In this document: positions 24,305-33,723 of the stretch, piece by piece
Position numbering within the stretch: position 1 is the first letter of the stretch
How the letters are laid out: every line of letters starts with the position of its first letter
From: Cohnella baijiui
GTDB lineage: Bacteria > Bacillota > Bacilli > Paenibacillales > Paenibacillaceae
Assembly (NCBI RefSeq): GCF_020731285.1
Contig: NZ_JAJFOW010000019.1
Span: forward strand, 46,272-110,271
Direction: 5' to 3'
Length of the DNA stretch: 64,000 nt
Notes under the pieces: model-generated
What the model saw: only the letters and a program-made list of their open reading frames with translations
The model's database searches: none
Told to the model about the DNA's origin: nothing
Made by a program: the position numbers and the translations under genes

Positions 24305-25492
24305 TCAGTTTCCGGGATACACTTCGAACACGCCCGCCGCGCCCATGCCGCCGCCGATGCACATCGAGACGACGCCGAAGCCGCCGCCGCGCCTGCGCAG
24401 CTCGTAAATCAGGCTTGTCGCCAGCTTCGTGCCGGTACAGCCAAGCGGATGCCCGAGGGCGATCGCGCCTCCGTTGACGTTGACTTTGTCTTCCGGGAGG
24501 GCCAGCGCCCGGACGATATGCAGACATTGGGAGGCAAAGGCTTCGTTGATCTCGAACAGATCGATGTCGGCCAGATCCAGCCCGGCGAGCCGGACGGCCT
24601 TGGGGATTGCCTCCACGGGTCCGACGCCCATGATGTCGGGATCGACGCCGGCGAGCGCGAACGACCGGAAGGCGGCGAGCGGCGCGAGACCGAGCGCCTC
24701 CGCCTTCTCGCGGCTCATGACGAGCACGGCCGCGGCGCCGTCGCTCATCTGCGACGCGTTGCCGGCCGTCACGGTGCCTCCCTCCTTGAACGCCGGCTTC
24801 AGCTTCGCCAGCACGTCGGGCGTCGTATCCGGGCGGACGCCTTCGTCCGTCTCGACGACGAGCGGCTTCGTCCACGGCTTGCCGTCGTCGCCGAAGCCCC
24901 GAAGCGCCGTCGCGACGGGGACGATCTCCTCGCGGAACGCGCCGGATCGCAGGGCCTCGGCCGCCTTGCGGTGGCTGTCCGCGGCGAACCGGTCCTGGTC
25001 CTCGCGCGACACGCCGAACCGCTCGGCGACGTTCTCGGCCGTGTGGCCCATGGCGATGTACACGTCCGGCATTTGCGCCACGATGTCCGGATGGGGTGCC
25101 GGCTTGAACCCGGCCATCGGGACGTGGCTCATGCTCTCCACCCCGCCGGCGATGATCGCGTCGGCGCCGCCGGTCATGATGCGTTCGGCCGCGAACGCAA
25201 TGGACTGAAGCCCGGACGAGCAAAACCGGTTGATCGTCAGCGCCGGAACGGCGGACGGAAAGCCCGCGTACAGCGACATGATGCGGGCGAAGTTCAGCCC
25301 TTGCTCTCCTTCGGGCATGGCGCAGCCGATGATGATGTCCTCGATGTCCGCTTTGGCGACGCCCGGCGCCCGGTCGATGACCGCCTGCAGCGCCGTTTTG
25401 CCGAGATCCTCCGCCCGGGTGTGGACAAAGCTGCCCTTCTTAGCCCGGCCGACCGGGGTGCGAGCGGCGGAAACGATGACGGCTTCTCTCAT
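24305..25492 (-). CDS. fadA: acetyl-CoA acyltransferase (3-ketoacyl-CoA thiolase)
   Basis: The 395-residue thiolase shows the acyl-enzyme cysteine in NRFCSSGLQSIAFA, the INEAFASQ motif, the GGAIALGHPLGCTG motif and the C-terminal catalytic Cys in CIGGGMGAAG. It cleaves 3-ketoacyl-CoA, the last step of the beta-oxidation cycle. ATG at 25492 fits the GAGAGG site better than the GTG at 25501. It lies 26 bases after fadN, the order found in B. subtilis fadNAE. Confidence 0.95.
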   Translation of the reverse strand: MREAVIVSAARTPVGRAKKGSFVHTRAEDLGKTALQAVIDRAPGVAKADIEDIIIGCAMPEGEQGLNFARIMSLYAGFPSAVPALTINRFCSSGLQSIAFAAERIMTGGADAIIAGGVESMSHVPMAGFKPAPHPDIVAQMPDVYIAMGHTAENVAERFGVSREDQDRFAADSHRKAAEALRSGAFREEIVPVATALRGFGDDGKPWTKPLVVETDEGVRPDTTPDVLAKLKPAFKEGGTVTAGNASQMSDGAAAVLVMSREKAEALGLAPLAAFRSFALAGVDPDIMGVGPVEAIPKAVRLAGLDLADIDLFEINEAFASQCLHIVRALALPEDKVNVNGGAIALGHPLGCTGTKLATSLIYELRRRGGGFGVVSMCIGGGMGAAGVFEVYPGN

Positions 25493-25518
25493 GTCGTTCA
25501 CCTCTCTTCAAGATTGGA

Positions 25519-27915
25519 TTAGTTCCGCAGCGCCTTGCCCTTGCCGAGCATGTGCTGCATGCGCAACTGCGTCTTCGGTTCCCCGCACAGGCTGAGGAAC
25601 GCCTCCCGCTCCAGATCGAGCAGGTACTGCTCCGTGACCAGCGCCCCGGCCGGCACGTCGCCTCCCGCGAGAACGTGGGCCAGCTTGCCGGCGATCAGCA
25701 GATCATGGTCGGTAATGTAGCCTCCGCGCCGCATGTCGAGCGCGCCGAGCTTCATGACGGCCGCGCCGTCCCGTCCGACGACGCGGACCTTCTCTTCCTG
25801 TGGCGGCTCATAGCCGGCTCGGACGAGGCGCAGCGCGGATTGCTTGACCTCGAAGACGAGGTGGTCCGGATGGGCGACGACCCGGTCCTGCTCGCGCAGA
25901 TAGCCGAGCCGCTTGGCGTCGTGCGCGCTCGTCGACACTTTGGCCATGCCGATGTTCAGGAACGCCGCGTTCACATGCGGCTGAAGATCGACCTCGGGGT
26001 TCGGGTTCGCCCGGCTGATCCGGCGCGCCATTTCCTTGCAGCCGCCGCCGGCGGGGATGAGGCCGACGCCGACTTCGACGAGCCCGTAGTACGTCTCCGC
26101 GTGCGCGACCACCTCGTCGGCCGGCAGGCACGCCTCGACGCCGCCGCCGAGCGTCATCCGGTGCGGCGCGGCCACGACCGGCTTTTCCAAGCGCTTCAGC
26201 TTCATCATCGAATCCTGGAACAGCCGGATGATCGCGTCGACTTCGTCCCACTCTTCGTCCTGCGCCTCCATGAGCAGCAGCATCAAATTCGCGCCGACGC
26301 AGAAATGGCGCCCTTCGTTCGCGAGGATCAGCGCGTCGTAATTCGCCCTCACCTCGTCCACGCTTTTCTGGATCATCGTCAGGATATCGGCGCCGATCGC
26401 GTTGTTCGGCGAGTGAAACTCGAGGCACGCGACGCCGTCCCCGACGTCAATGAGACTTGCGCCGCTGTTGCCGACGATCGTCTTTCCTTGCTCCTTGAGA
26501 CCGCGCAGGGAGATGATCTCCGGCGGCTGCACCGCCGCGCGATAGCTTCCCTGATAGACATAGGAGGTGCCGCCTGCGGATCCTTCGTAGAACGACGCGT
26601 GGCCGGCCGCGATCCATTCCTTGACCCAGGCCGGTACGGCGCGTCCCTCGGCCTCCATTTGCCGGGCCGACTTGGCGAGGCCGATCGCGTCCCACAGCTC
26701 GAACGGGCCGAGCTCCCAATTGAAGCCCCAGCGCATCGCGCGGTCGATGTCGTAAACCGAATCGGCGATTTCGCCGACCTTCTCCGCCGCATAGATCAGC
26801 GTAGCGCTTAGCACCTCCCACGCGAGCTGCGCGTAGCGGTCGTTTGCGCCGAGCAGCGCCTTCGTCTTCGCCCGCGCGCCTTTGGCGGCTTTGGCCGCCT
26901 CGAGCGAAGCGCCCGCGGGTTTTTTGCCTTTCGCGTATTCCATCGTCTTCAGATCAAGGGACAAAATCTCGCTGCCCTGCTCGCCGCGCACTTTTTTGTA
27001 GAATCCCTGCCCCGCCTTCTCCCCGATCCAGCCGCGCGACACCATCTCCTGCAGCAAGGTCGACGGCGCGAACACGGCCTTCTCCGCCTCGTCCGCGACT
27101 TTTTCGTAGACGTTGTTCGCGACGTGAACGAAGGTGTCGAGACCGACCAGGTCGAGCGTGCGGAACGTCGCGCTCTTCGGCCGGCCGAGCGCCGGCCCCG
27201 TCGCGGCGTCCACCTCTTCGACCGTATAGCCGTGCCGCTCCATCGCCTGCAGCGTGACGAGGAGGCCGTAGGTGCCGATCCGGTTGGCGATGAAGTTCGG
27301 GGTGTCCTTGGCCACGACGACGCCTTTGCCGAGCTTCTTCTCGCCGAAAGCCGCCATCCGCCGCACGATCGCCGGGTCGGTCCCCTCGCCCGGAATGATC
27401 TCGAGCAGCTGCATGTAACGCGGCGGATTGAAAAAGTGCGTGCCGAGGAAATGCGACTTGAACGCGTCGCCGCGGCCTGCAGCCATCTCGTCGATGGAGA
27501 TGCCGGACGTATTCGAGCTGACGACGGTGCCGGGCTTCCAGTGCGCTTCGATCTGGCGGAGCAGCTCCCGCTTGGCGTCCAGGTTCTCGACGATGACCTC
27601 GACGACCCAGTCGACTTCGGCGATGCGCGCCAGATCGTCCTCCAGGTTGCCCGGCACGATCCGGCTTGCGAACGCGTCGTCGTACAGCGGCGCGGGCTTG
27701 ATCTTCGCGAGGCGCGAGATCGCCTGCGTCGCCAGCCGGTTGCGCACGGCCGGATGGCGCGTCGTCAGCCCTTGGGCCTCCTCCTCCGGCGTCGGCTGCG
27801 CCGGGACGAGGTCGAGCAGCAGCGTGGAAATGCCGACGTTGGCCAGATGCGCGGCGATGCTCGCGCCCATGACGCCGGAGCCGATTACGGCGGCTTTGGT
27901 GATGGATGCGGTCAT
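25519..27915 (-). CDS. fadN: 3-hydroxyacyl-CoA dehydrogenase / enoyl-CoA hydratase
   Basis: The 798-residue fusion starts with the NAD-binding motif GSGVMGASIAAHLA, then the dehydrogenase C-terminal region (THFFNPPRYMQLLEIIPG), and a crotonase-like domain near residues 470-690 (ILANEGRHFCVGANL; EVGVGLIPAGGGCKEMARR). This order, dehydrogenase first, is typical of FadN. It performs the two middle steps of beta-oxidation. Its start overlaps the fadF stop by ATGA. Confidence 0.95.
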   Translation of the reverse strand: MTASITKAAVIGSGVMGASIAAHLANVGISTLLLDLVPAQPTPEEEAQGLTTRHPAVRNRLATQAISRLAKIKPAPLYDDAFASRIVPGNLEDDLARIAEVDWVVEVIVENLDAKRELLRQIEAHWKPGTVVSSNTSGISIDEMAAGRGDAFKSHFLGTHFFNPPRYMQLLEIIPGEGTDPAIVRRMAAFGEKKLGKGVVVAKDTPNFIANRIGTYGLLVTLQAMERHGYTVEEVDAATGPALGRPKSATFRTLDLVGLDTFVHVANNVYEKVADEAEKAVFAPSTLLQEMVSRGWIGEKAGQGFYKKVRGEQGSEILSLDLKTMEYAKGKKPAGASLEAAKAAKGARAKTKALLGANDRYAQLAWEVLSATLIYAAEKVGEIADSVYDIDRAMRWGFNWELGPFELWDAIGLAKSARQMEAEGRAVPAWVKEWIAAGHASFYEGSAGGTSYVYQGSYRAAVQPPEIISLRGLKEQGKTIVGNSGASLIDVGDGVACLEFHSPNNAIGADILTMIQKSVDEVRANYDALILANEGRHFCVGANLMLLLMEAQDEEWDEVDAIIRLFQDSMMKLKRLEKPVVAAPHRMTLGGGVEACLPADEVVAHAETYYGLVEVGVGLIPAGGGCKEMARRISRANPNPEVDLQPHVNAAFLNIGMAKVSTSAHDAKRLGYLREQDRVVAHPDHLVFEVKQSALRLVRAGYEPPQEEKVRVVGRDGAAVMKLGALDMRRGGYITDHDLLIAGKLAHVLAGGDVPAGALVTEQYLLDLEREAFLSLCGEPKTQLRMQHMLGKGKALRN

Positions 27916-30107
27916 AAGCTGGATCCCTCCTGTACGGTTGGCTCAGCGGCAGGCGCTGGCGGTGCTTGGGCCGCCGTCCGACCGAAGACGGCCCATTCCA
28001 AAATTTCCGCGATATCGCGGGCTTTCACGCGATCGTCGACTTCCTTCAGCTTGGCGCCGTCCTCCATCATCGTCAGGCAGAACGGGCAGGCGCTGCTGAT
28101 GACGGACGGATTCGTCCGCAGCGCCTGCTCGGTCCGGGCGACGTTCACGCGTTTGCCGGACGTTTCCTCCATCCACATCATGCCGCCGCCGGCGCCGCAG
28201 CACATGCCGTTCTCGCGGCTGCGCGCCATTTCGACCAGCTCGACGCCTTCGATGGCGCGAAGCACGTTTCGCGGCTCGTCGTAGACGTCGTTGTAGCGGC
28301 CGAGGTAGCAGGAATCGTGGTAGGTGATGCGCTCGTTCACGGCATGGCGCGGGCGAAGCTTGCCGTCCCGGAGCAACGCGTCAAGCAGCTGCGTGTGATG
28401 CAGCACCTCCACCCCCTCAAGCCCGAAATCGGGATATTCGTTTTTCAGCGTGTTGAAGGTATGGGGGCAGGCGGTGACGATGCGCTTTACGCCGTAGCGC
28501 CGGAACGTCTCGATGTTTTCCGCGCACAGCTGCTGGAACAGCATCTCGTTGCCCATCCGTCGCGGCGTGTCGCCCGAATTCCGCTCCTCGTTGCCGAGAA
28601 TGGCGAAGTTCACGCCCGCTTCGTTCAGGAGCCGGACGAAGGCGCGGGACACCTTGCGGCTGCGGTTGTCGTACGAGCCCATCGAGCCGACGAAAAAGAG
28701 GATGTCGAACGCCGGATTGTCTTTCACCGTCGGCACCGGAATGCCATCGATCTCCTCCGTCCACTTGGCGCGATCGTTGCGGTTGATCCCCCACGGATTG
28801 CCTTGGCGCTCGATGTTCTGCATCGCGCGCTGTCCCTCGTGCGGCACGCTGCCCTGCATCAGGACGAGATGGCGGCGAAGATCGACGATCTTGTCGACGT
28901 GCTCGTTGCCGACCGGGCATTGATCCTCGCAGTTGCGGCAGGTTGTGCACGCCCAGATCTCCTCCTCCGTCATGACGTCGCCGATGAGCGCCAGCTCCTC
29001 CGCCTTTTTGTCCGCGGGCTGCCAGGTCGCTTTTTGCCAGGCGAGGGTAGGATTGATGTCGGTGATGCCGTCCGGCTGCCAATCGGGCGCCTCCGGCCCG
29101 GCGGCGAGCGCATGCGCGCCTCCCCCGGAGAAGGCGAACGCCGGCGCCCACGGCGACTTGGCCGTGACGGCCGCGCCCTTTTCCGTAAGATGGTCTCGGA
29201 GCTTTACGATCAGATGCATCGGAGACAGCGCTTTGCCCGTATTGGAGGCCGGGCATACGTTCGTGCAGCGGCCGCATTCCACGCAGGCGTAAAAATCGAG
29301 CATCTGCTTGCGCGTGAAGTCCTCGATTTGGCCGACGCCGAAGCTCTCCGCCTCCTCGTCTTCGAGATCGAGCTTGCGCAGCTTGCCGACCGGCTCGCTC
29401 CGGCCGAGGAACAAATTGAGCGGCGCTGTGAGCAAATGAAAGTGCTTGGACTGCGGAATGTAGACGAGAAAGGCGAGCAGGATCGCGAGATGCGCCCACC
29501 AGCAAACGTAGAATAATGCCCGGGCCGCGCCCGCCGAGAGACCGGCGAAAGCCGACGCGAGAAGCGAAGAAATCGGCGCATAGCCGGAAGAGGGCAACCC
29601 TTCGACAACGCGGTGGAAGCCCAGAGAGAGCAGAACCGATAACATGAGGAAGAAAATGAAATAGAGGACGAGGCTCGGCTTCCAGCCTTTTTTGAGCCGC
29701 TTCAGGCGCTCGCCGTAGCGGCGATAGGCGGCGTAGCCGGTCGCGAGCAGCACGAGCAGCACCGCGATCTCCTGCGTCAGGCCGAAGACGCGGTAGCCGG
29801 GGATCGGCAGCGGGTGCCCGCCCGACAAACCCGTGTAGATCAGATCCAGCGCGCCGAACTGAAGGACGATGAAGCCGTAAAAGAGGACGAGGTGCATGAC
29901 GCCGCTTTTGCGGTCCTTGAGCAGCTTGCGGTGGCCGAGCGCCTGGCCGAGCAAATCCCGGACGCGCTGCCGCCAGTCCAGCGGATGCGGCGCCGGCTGC
30001 CCGAGCTTGACGTAGAGGTAGCGGTGATAGACGGCTTTGTAGAACAAGGAGAGCGCATATCCGACGACCAGCAGGAATAAGACGTAATGAATCCATTGCC
30101 CGAGCAT
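27912..30107 (-). CDS. fadF: iron-sulfur oxidoreductase of beta-oxidation
   Basis: The 731-residue protein has about five N-terminal membrane spans (nitrate-reductase-gamma-like, residues 1-290), two [4Fe-4S] motifs (CVECGRCTNVCP; CTTCRNCEDQCP) and two CCG domains (CPHTFNTLKNEYP; CCGAGGGMMW). It matches B. subtilis FadF (YwjF) and is thought to move electrons from reduced ETF to menaquinone. ATG at 30107 with AAAGGA upstream begins the first membrane span; the longer open frame is not supported. It is the first gene of a 10-kb unit running to the thioesterase. Confidence 0.92.
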   Translation of the reverse strand: MLGQWIHYVLFLLVVGYALSLFYKAVYHRYLYVKLGQPAPHPLDWRQRVRDLLGQALGHRKLLKDRKSGVMHLVLFYGFIVLQFGALDLIYTGLSGGHPLPIPGYRVFGLTQEIAVLLVLLATGYAAYRRYGERLKRLKKGWKPSLVLYFIFFLMLSVLLSLGFHRVVEGLPSSGYAPISSLLASAFAGLSAGAARALFYVCWWAHLAILLAFLVYIPQSKHFHLLTAPLNLFLGRSEPVGKLRKLDLEDEEAESFGVGQIEDFTRKQMLDFYACVECGRCTNVCPASNTGKALSPMHLIVKLRDHLTEKGAAVTAKSPWAPAFAFSGGGAHALAAGPEAPDWQPDGITDINPTLAWQKATWQPADKKAEELALIGDVMTEEEIWACTTCRNCEDQCPVGNEHVDKIVDLRRHLVLMQGSVPHEGQRAMQNIERQGNPWGINRNDRAKWTEEIDGIPVPTVKDNPAFDILFFVGSMGSYDNRSRKVSRAFVRLLNEAGVNFAILGNEERNSGDTPRRMGNEMLFQQLCAENIETFRRYGVKRIVTACPHTFNTLKNEYPDFGLEGVEVLHHTQLLDALLRDGKLRPRHAVNERITYHDSCYLGRYNDVYDEPRNVLRAIEGVELVEMARSRENGMCCGAGGGMMWMEETSGKRVNVARTEQALRTNPSVISSACPFCLTMMEDGAKLKEVDDRVKARDIAEILEWAVFGRTAAQAPPAPAAEPTVQEGSSL

Positions 30108-30218
30108 GAGCACCCGTCCTTTCGAGGAAGTTTGCTGTAAGCCCTTACATTGATTCAAATTAACGAACGGTCCGGTGAGAAGTTTTCGGATTGGAGTCAG
30201 GCGTTTTTCTTTCCTGCA

Positions 30219-30247
30219 TTGACAACGCCTTCCGGTTTTCCTAAGAT
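30219..30247 (+). promoter_or_regulatory. sigma-A promoter of fadR-etfBA
   Basis: TTGACA, a 17-base spacer and TAAGAT. The FadR operator begins 13 bases downstream of the -10, so bound FadR would block early transcription. Confidence 0.75.
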
Positions 30248-30260
30248 GGGGATAGAAAAA

Positions 30261-30278
30261 TGAATGACCATTCATTCA
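30261..30278. promoter_or_regulatory. FadR operator
   Basis: TGAATGACCATTCATTCA has perfect 7-base arms and matches the known B. subtilis FadR consensus (TGAATGA, four bases, TCATTCA). It lies between the divergent fadF and fadR units and can control both. FadR releases DNA on binding long-chain acyl-CoA. Confidence 0.92.
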
Positions 30279-30312
30279 GTTTCGATTCGAATTCTACCAC
30301 CGAGGTGGCGCG

Positions 30313-30897
30313 ATGACAAGTAAAAAAAGCCTAAAATACAATTTAATTCTAGACGCCGCCGTCAAAGTATTCGCCGAAACGGGTTACCACGGGTCCCAGG
30401 TTTCCAAGATCGCGCGGGAAGCAGGCGTCGCGGACGGGACGATTTACTTATACTTTAAAAACAAAGAAGATATTCTCATCTCCCTCTTCCGCGAACGGCT
30501 GGGAGAGCTGGTCGACAAATTTAAAGCCCGCGTGGCGGACGCCCGAACCGCCGACGAAGCGCTGCGCGAGGTTTGCACGATCCACTACGCCGAGCTGGAG
30601 GGCAATCCCGAGTTGGCCTACGTAACGCAGATCGAGCTGCGCCAGAGCTCGCTGGAGCTGCGTGTTGCCATCGGTCAGGCCGTGAAGCCCTATATACAAT
30701 TAATCGAGTCGCTGCTCGTCCAAGGAATGGAGGAAGGCACGTTCCGACAGGATCTCGATGTGAAGCTCGTTCGGCTGCTGATTTTCGGGGCGATGGACGA
30801 GGCGGTCACGTCTTGGCTCATCTCCGGGCGGAAATACTCGCTCACCGCGCAGACCGACGCAACCGCGGCTTTTTTCCTCAGGGCTCTCAGGCCCTGA
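30313..30897 (+). CDS. fadR: TetR-family fatty-acid degradation repressor
   Basis: The 194-residue protein equals B. subtilis FadR (YsiA) in length. It has a TetR helix-turn-helix (GYHGSQVSKIAREAGVADGTIYLYFKNKEDIL) and a helical ligand domain. It represses fad genes until acyl-CoA binds. The operator lies 35 bases upstream, so it is autoregulated. It is followed by etfB and etfA as in Bacillus, but the fadB gene that usually separates them is missing. GAGGTGG precedes the ATG. Confidence 0.94.
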   Translation: MTSKKSLKYNLILDAAVKVFAETGYHGSQVSKIAREAGVADGTIYLYFKNKEDILISLFRERLGELVDKFKARVADARTADEALREVCTIHYAELEGNPELAYVTQIELRQSSLELRVAIGQAVKPYIQLIESLLVQGMEEGTFRQDLDVKLVRLLIFGAMDEAVTSWLISGRKYSLTAQTDATAAFFLRALRP

Positions 30898-30935
30898 GTC
30901 ACTTATTCCACCTGCGAACGAAAGGGGATATCGGC

Positions 30936-31703
30936 ATGAACGTCTATGTGCTGCTGAAGCAAACCTTCGATACGGAGGAAAAAATCGTCCTGCGGGACGG
31001 CCGCGTGTCCGAGGACGGCGTCAAGTTCGTCATGAATCCGTACGACGAGTACGCGGTGGAGGAGGCGATCCGCATCAAGGAGGCGGAGGGCGGCCAAGTC
31101 GTCGTCGTCTCCGTCGGTCCCGAGCGGACGGGCGAAGCGCTGCGGACGGCGCTCGCCATGGGCGCGGACGAAGCCGTCCTCGTGACGGACGACCGCATCC
31201 CGTCCGACGAATATGCGGTATCGCGCGTGCTGGCCGCCGTATTCGAGGATCAGTCGTACGACCTGCTCATCGGCGGCAACTTTTCGGTGGACAACGGGGC
31301 GGGCCAGGTCGCGGTGCGCGTGGCGGAGCAGCTTGGCATCCCCCATGTCTCGTCCGTCACCAAGCTGACGGTCTCGGGCGGAAGCGCCGCCGTCGAACGG
31401 GACGCCGAAGGCGATCTGGAGAAGCTCGAGGTCCGGCTCCCCGCCCTGTTCACCGCCCAGCAAGGCTTGAACGAGCCGCGCTACCCATCACTGCCCGGTA
31501 TCATGAAGGCGAAGAAAAAGCCGTTCCGGCTCCTTACGTTGGACGATCTGAAGCTGAATCCCGACGATCTGGCCGCCAAGACCGACCGGACCGACCTCTT
31601 CCTGCCGCCGCCCCGCCAAGCCGGACAGCTCCTGCAAGGCGACCCGGCGGCGCAGGCCGCCGCGCTTGTGGAGAAGCTGCGCACCGTATCGAAAATCATT
31701 TGA
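30936..31703 (+). CDS. etfB: electron transfer flavoprotein beta subunit
   Basis: The 255-residue protein has the EtfB fold with AMP-binding loops (MNPYDEYAVEEAIRIKE; GGNFSVDNGAGQVAVRVAEQLG) and the LPALFTAQQGLNEPRYPSLPGIMKAKKK recognition-loop region. It pairs with EtfA to take electrons from FadE. AAAGGGG precedes the ATG; a longer open frame upstream overlaps fadR and is not real. Confidence 0.95.
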   Translation: MNVYVLLKQTFDTEEKIVLRDGRVSEDGVKFVMNPYDEYAVEEAIRIKEAEGGQVVVVSVGPERTGEALRTALAMGADEAVLVTDDRIPSDEYAVSRVLAAVFEDQSYDLLIGGNFSVDNGAGQVAVRVAEQLGIPHVSSVTKLTVSGGSAAVERDAEGDLEKLEVRLPALFTAQQGLNEPRYPSLPGIMKAKKKPFRLLTLDDLKLNPDDLAAKTDRTDLFLPPPRQAGQLLQGDPAAQAAALVEKLRTVSKII

Positions 31704-31740
31704 CCGCACTTCGACGAGAGATCGAGGAGGAATCGTGATC

Positions 31741-32724
31741 ATGAGCCCAACTTATCTGGTTATCGCGGAACATCGGGACGGAAAGCTGCGCCAGGTGGCG
31801 CTGGAAGCGCTGCAGGCGGCCCTTCTCGCGGCGTCGGAGGGCGACGCGGTGTCGGCCGTCATCCTGGGCGGCGAAGGGACGGCGGCGCTGGCGGAGGAGC
31901 TGGCCGTATACCCGCTCGCGCAGGTCTATCTGCTGGAGGACGCGGCGCTCGGCACCTACAACCCGGAAGCGTATGCGTCCGCCCTCGCGCCGCTGCTCGA
32001 CGACGCGCGACCGGATGCCGTATTTCTTGGCCATACAGCGGTCGGCCGGGATCTCGGGCCGACGCTCGCCGCGCGGCTGCAGGCCGGGCAAATTTCCGAC
32101 GTCGTCGCCATCGAGCGCGACGGGGAGCGGATCGCCTTTACGCGCCCCCTCTATGCCGGCAAAGCGTTCGAGAAGCGGACGTTCGCCGCTTACCCCTGGG
32201 TCGTCACCGTCCGGCCGAACAACCTTCCCGCCGCAACACCGGCGGAAGGCGGCCGGAAGGCCGATATCGTCCGGCGGCAGGCGGAAGCGCCCGCTTCCCT
32301 GCGGACGGTCGTGCAGGAGGTCGTCCGCAAGACGACGGGCAAGGTTGATCTCGCCGAAGCCAAGATCGTCGTCTCCGGCGGCCGCGGCGTGAAGAGCGCC
32401 GAAGGCTTCAAGCCGCTCGAGGAGCTCGCGGGCGTCCTGAACGGCGCGGTCGGCGCCTCCCGCGGCGCCTGCGACGCCGGCTACTGCGACTACGGCTTGC
32501 AGATCGGCCAGACGGGCAAGGTCGTGACGCCCGAAATCTATATCGCCTGCGGCATCAGCGGGGCGATCCAGCACTTGGCCGGGATGAGCGGGTCCCGCGT
32601 CATCATCGCGATCAACAAAGACCCCGAGGCGCCGATCTTCAAAGTCGCCGACTACGGCATCGTAGGCGATCTGTTCGAAGTCGTCCCTCTGCTCACCCAG
32701 GAATTCCGACGCGCGCTGGCCTGA
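31741..32724 (+). CDS. etfA: electron transfer flavoprotein alpha subunit
   Basis: The 327-residue protein carries the C-terminal FAD site (SRGACDAGYCDYGLQIGQTG; YIACGISGAIQHLAGM; AINKDPEAPIFKVADYG). It delivers electrons to the membrane, probably through FadF. ATG at 31741 lies 10 bases after GAGGAGG; the GTG six bases earlier is closer but less typical. Last gene of the fadR-etfBA unit. Confidence 0.95.
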   Translation: MSPTYLVIAEHRDGKLRQVALEALQAALLAASEGDAVSAVILGGEGTAALAEELAVYPLAQVYLLEDAALGTYNPEAYASALAPLLDDARPDAVFLGHTAVGRDLGPTLAARLQAGQISDVVAIERDGERIAFTRPLYAGKAFEKRTFAAYPWVVTVRPNNLPAATPAEGGRKADIVRRQAEAPASLRTVVQEVVRKTTGKVDLAEAKIVVSGGRGVKSAEGFKPLEELAGVLNGAVGASRGACDAGYCDYGLQIGQTGKVVTPEIYIACGISGAIQHLAGMSGSRVIIAINKDPEAPIFKVADYGIVGDLFEVVPLLTQEFRRALA

Positions 32725-32743
32725 CCGGCCGCCGCATGCGACA

Positions 32744-32771
32744 GAGCCCGCAGGCATTCCGCCTGCGGGCT
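32744..32771. terminator. terminator after etfA
   Basis: Perfect 11-bp stem AGCCCGCAGGC / GCCTGCGGGCT between convergent genes, with a T-rich stretch on the plus side. Confidence 0.8.
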
Positions 32772-32795
32772 GATTTCGTTTCGGACGCTGGGCGC

Positions 32796-33005
32796 CTACA
32801 TATTCATCAGCAAAAGAAACAAAATCACGAGCACGATAATCGCGACGAGATAGTAGGCGGACAGCTTCGTCCAATTGCGAACCGGCCGATTCGCGTACTC
32901 CGGGTTTTCCTCCCGATTTTTGCGCGAGACCCCGACCAGGATCGTCCCCACGAAGGCGGCGACCATCACGATGATGACCAGTGCGATGCTGATATCCGTA
33001 TTCAT
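32796..33005 (-). CDS. 69-residue protein with two membrane spans
   Basis: The product has two hydrophobic helices (ISIALVIIVMVAAFVGTILV; YLVAIIVLVILFLLL) separated by a charged loop (SRKNREENPEYANRP). It is convergent with etfA. The start ATG at 33005 has a modest GGGTG site. No family recognised; conserved small membrane proteins of this form are common in Paenibacillaceae, but this is only an impression. Confidence 0.6.
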   Translation of the reverse strand: MNTDISIALVIIVMVAAFVGTILVGVSRKNREENPEYANRPVRNWTKLSAYYLVAIIVLVILFLLLMNM

Positions 33006-33119
33006 ACGTTCACCCGGTTTGTCTGATAACAAGCTCTTGCTTCAACATACCGGGATTGCGGCGCAAAATCAAGTAACAACCCTCGCCTGCCCGCGCGGTT
33101 CGAACTGAAAACCCTTGAT

Positions 33120-33704
33120 TCAATCGAAATCATAGCGCTGTTCCCGAAAAGGATCCCCGTACATGTGATACCCATTCCGCTCCCAGAAACCCGGCTTGTC
33201 GGTGGCGCGGAACTCGATCGCCCGCAGCCATTTCGCGCTTTTCCAGAAATAGAGGTGCGGAACGACCATCCGTACCGGAAAGCCGTGCTCGGGCGCTAAC
33301 GGCTGCCCCCCGTGCTTCAGCGCGAAAAACGACGTTTCCTTCAGGAAATCCGCCAGCGGAAGATTGGTCGTCCACCCTTGCTCGGCGTGGAGCATGACGT
33401 ACTTCGCCTCCGGCTTCAGCTTCACCCGCTCCATGACGTCGGACACCGCCACGCCTTCCCAGACGTTGTCCAACTTGGACCACGTCGTGACGCAATGGAT
33501 GTCGTTCGCGAATTCGCGCCGGGGAAGCTGCATGAACGCTTCGTATGTGAATTCCACGTCCTCCTCGACGAGTCCGAAGATCTTCAAGGTCCATCGCCCC
33601 AGATCGCCGTAGCGGGGCACATCTCCGTGATGGAGCACCGGGAAGCCGGTCGTTACGCGCTGCCCGGGCGGCACGCGGTCCCGGATGCCGGTTAATTCGC
33701 TCAT
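33120..33704 (-). CDS. sulfite-oxidase-like molybdoprotein, YuiH-like
   Basis: The 194-residue protein is a SUOX-fold molybdopterin protein without a signal peptide or heme domain. The Mo-coordinating cysteine is in NDIHCVTTWSKLDNVWEGV, and the fold-specific segments GWTTNLPL and HGFPVRMVVPHLYFWKSAKWL are intact. Members oxidise or reduce small S- or N-oxides; the substrate of YuiH-type proteins is not known to me. AAAGGAGG precedes the ATG at 33704. It overlaps no neighbour; an MFS gene lies 19 bases upstream on the same strand. Confidence 0.87.
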   Translation of the reverse strand: MSELTGIRDRVPPGQRVTTGFPVLHHGDVPRYGDLGRWTLKIFGLVEEDVEFTYEAFMQLPRREFANDIHCVTTWSKLDNVWEGVAVSDVMERVKLKPEAKYVMLHAEQGWTTNLPLADFLKETSFFALKHGGQPLAPEHGFPVRMVVPHLYFWKSAKWLRAIEFRATDKPGFWERNGYHMYGDPFREQRYDFD

Positions 33705-33723
33705 GAAGTCGTCCTCCTTTTTT

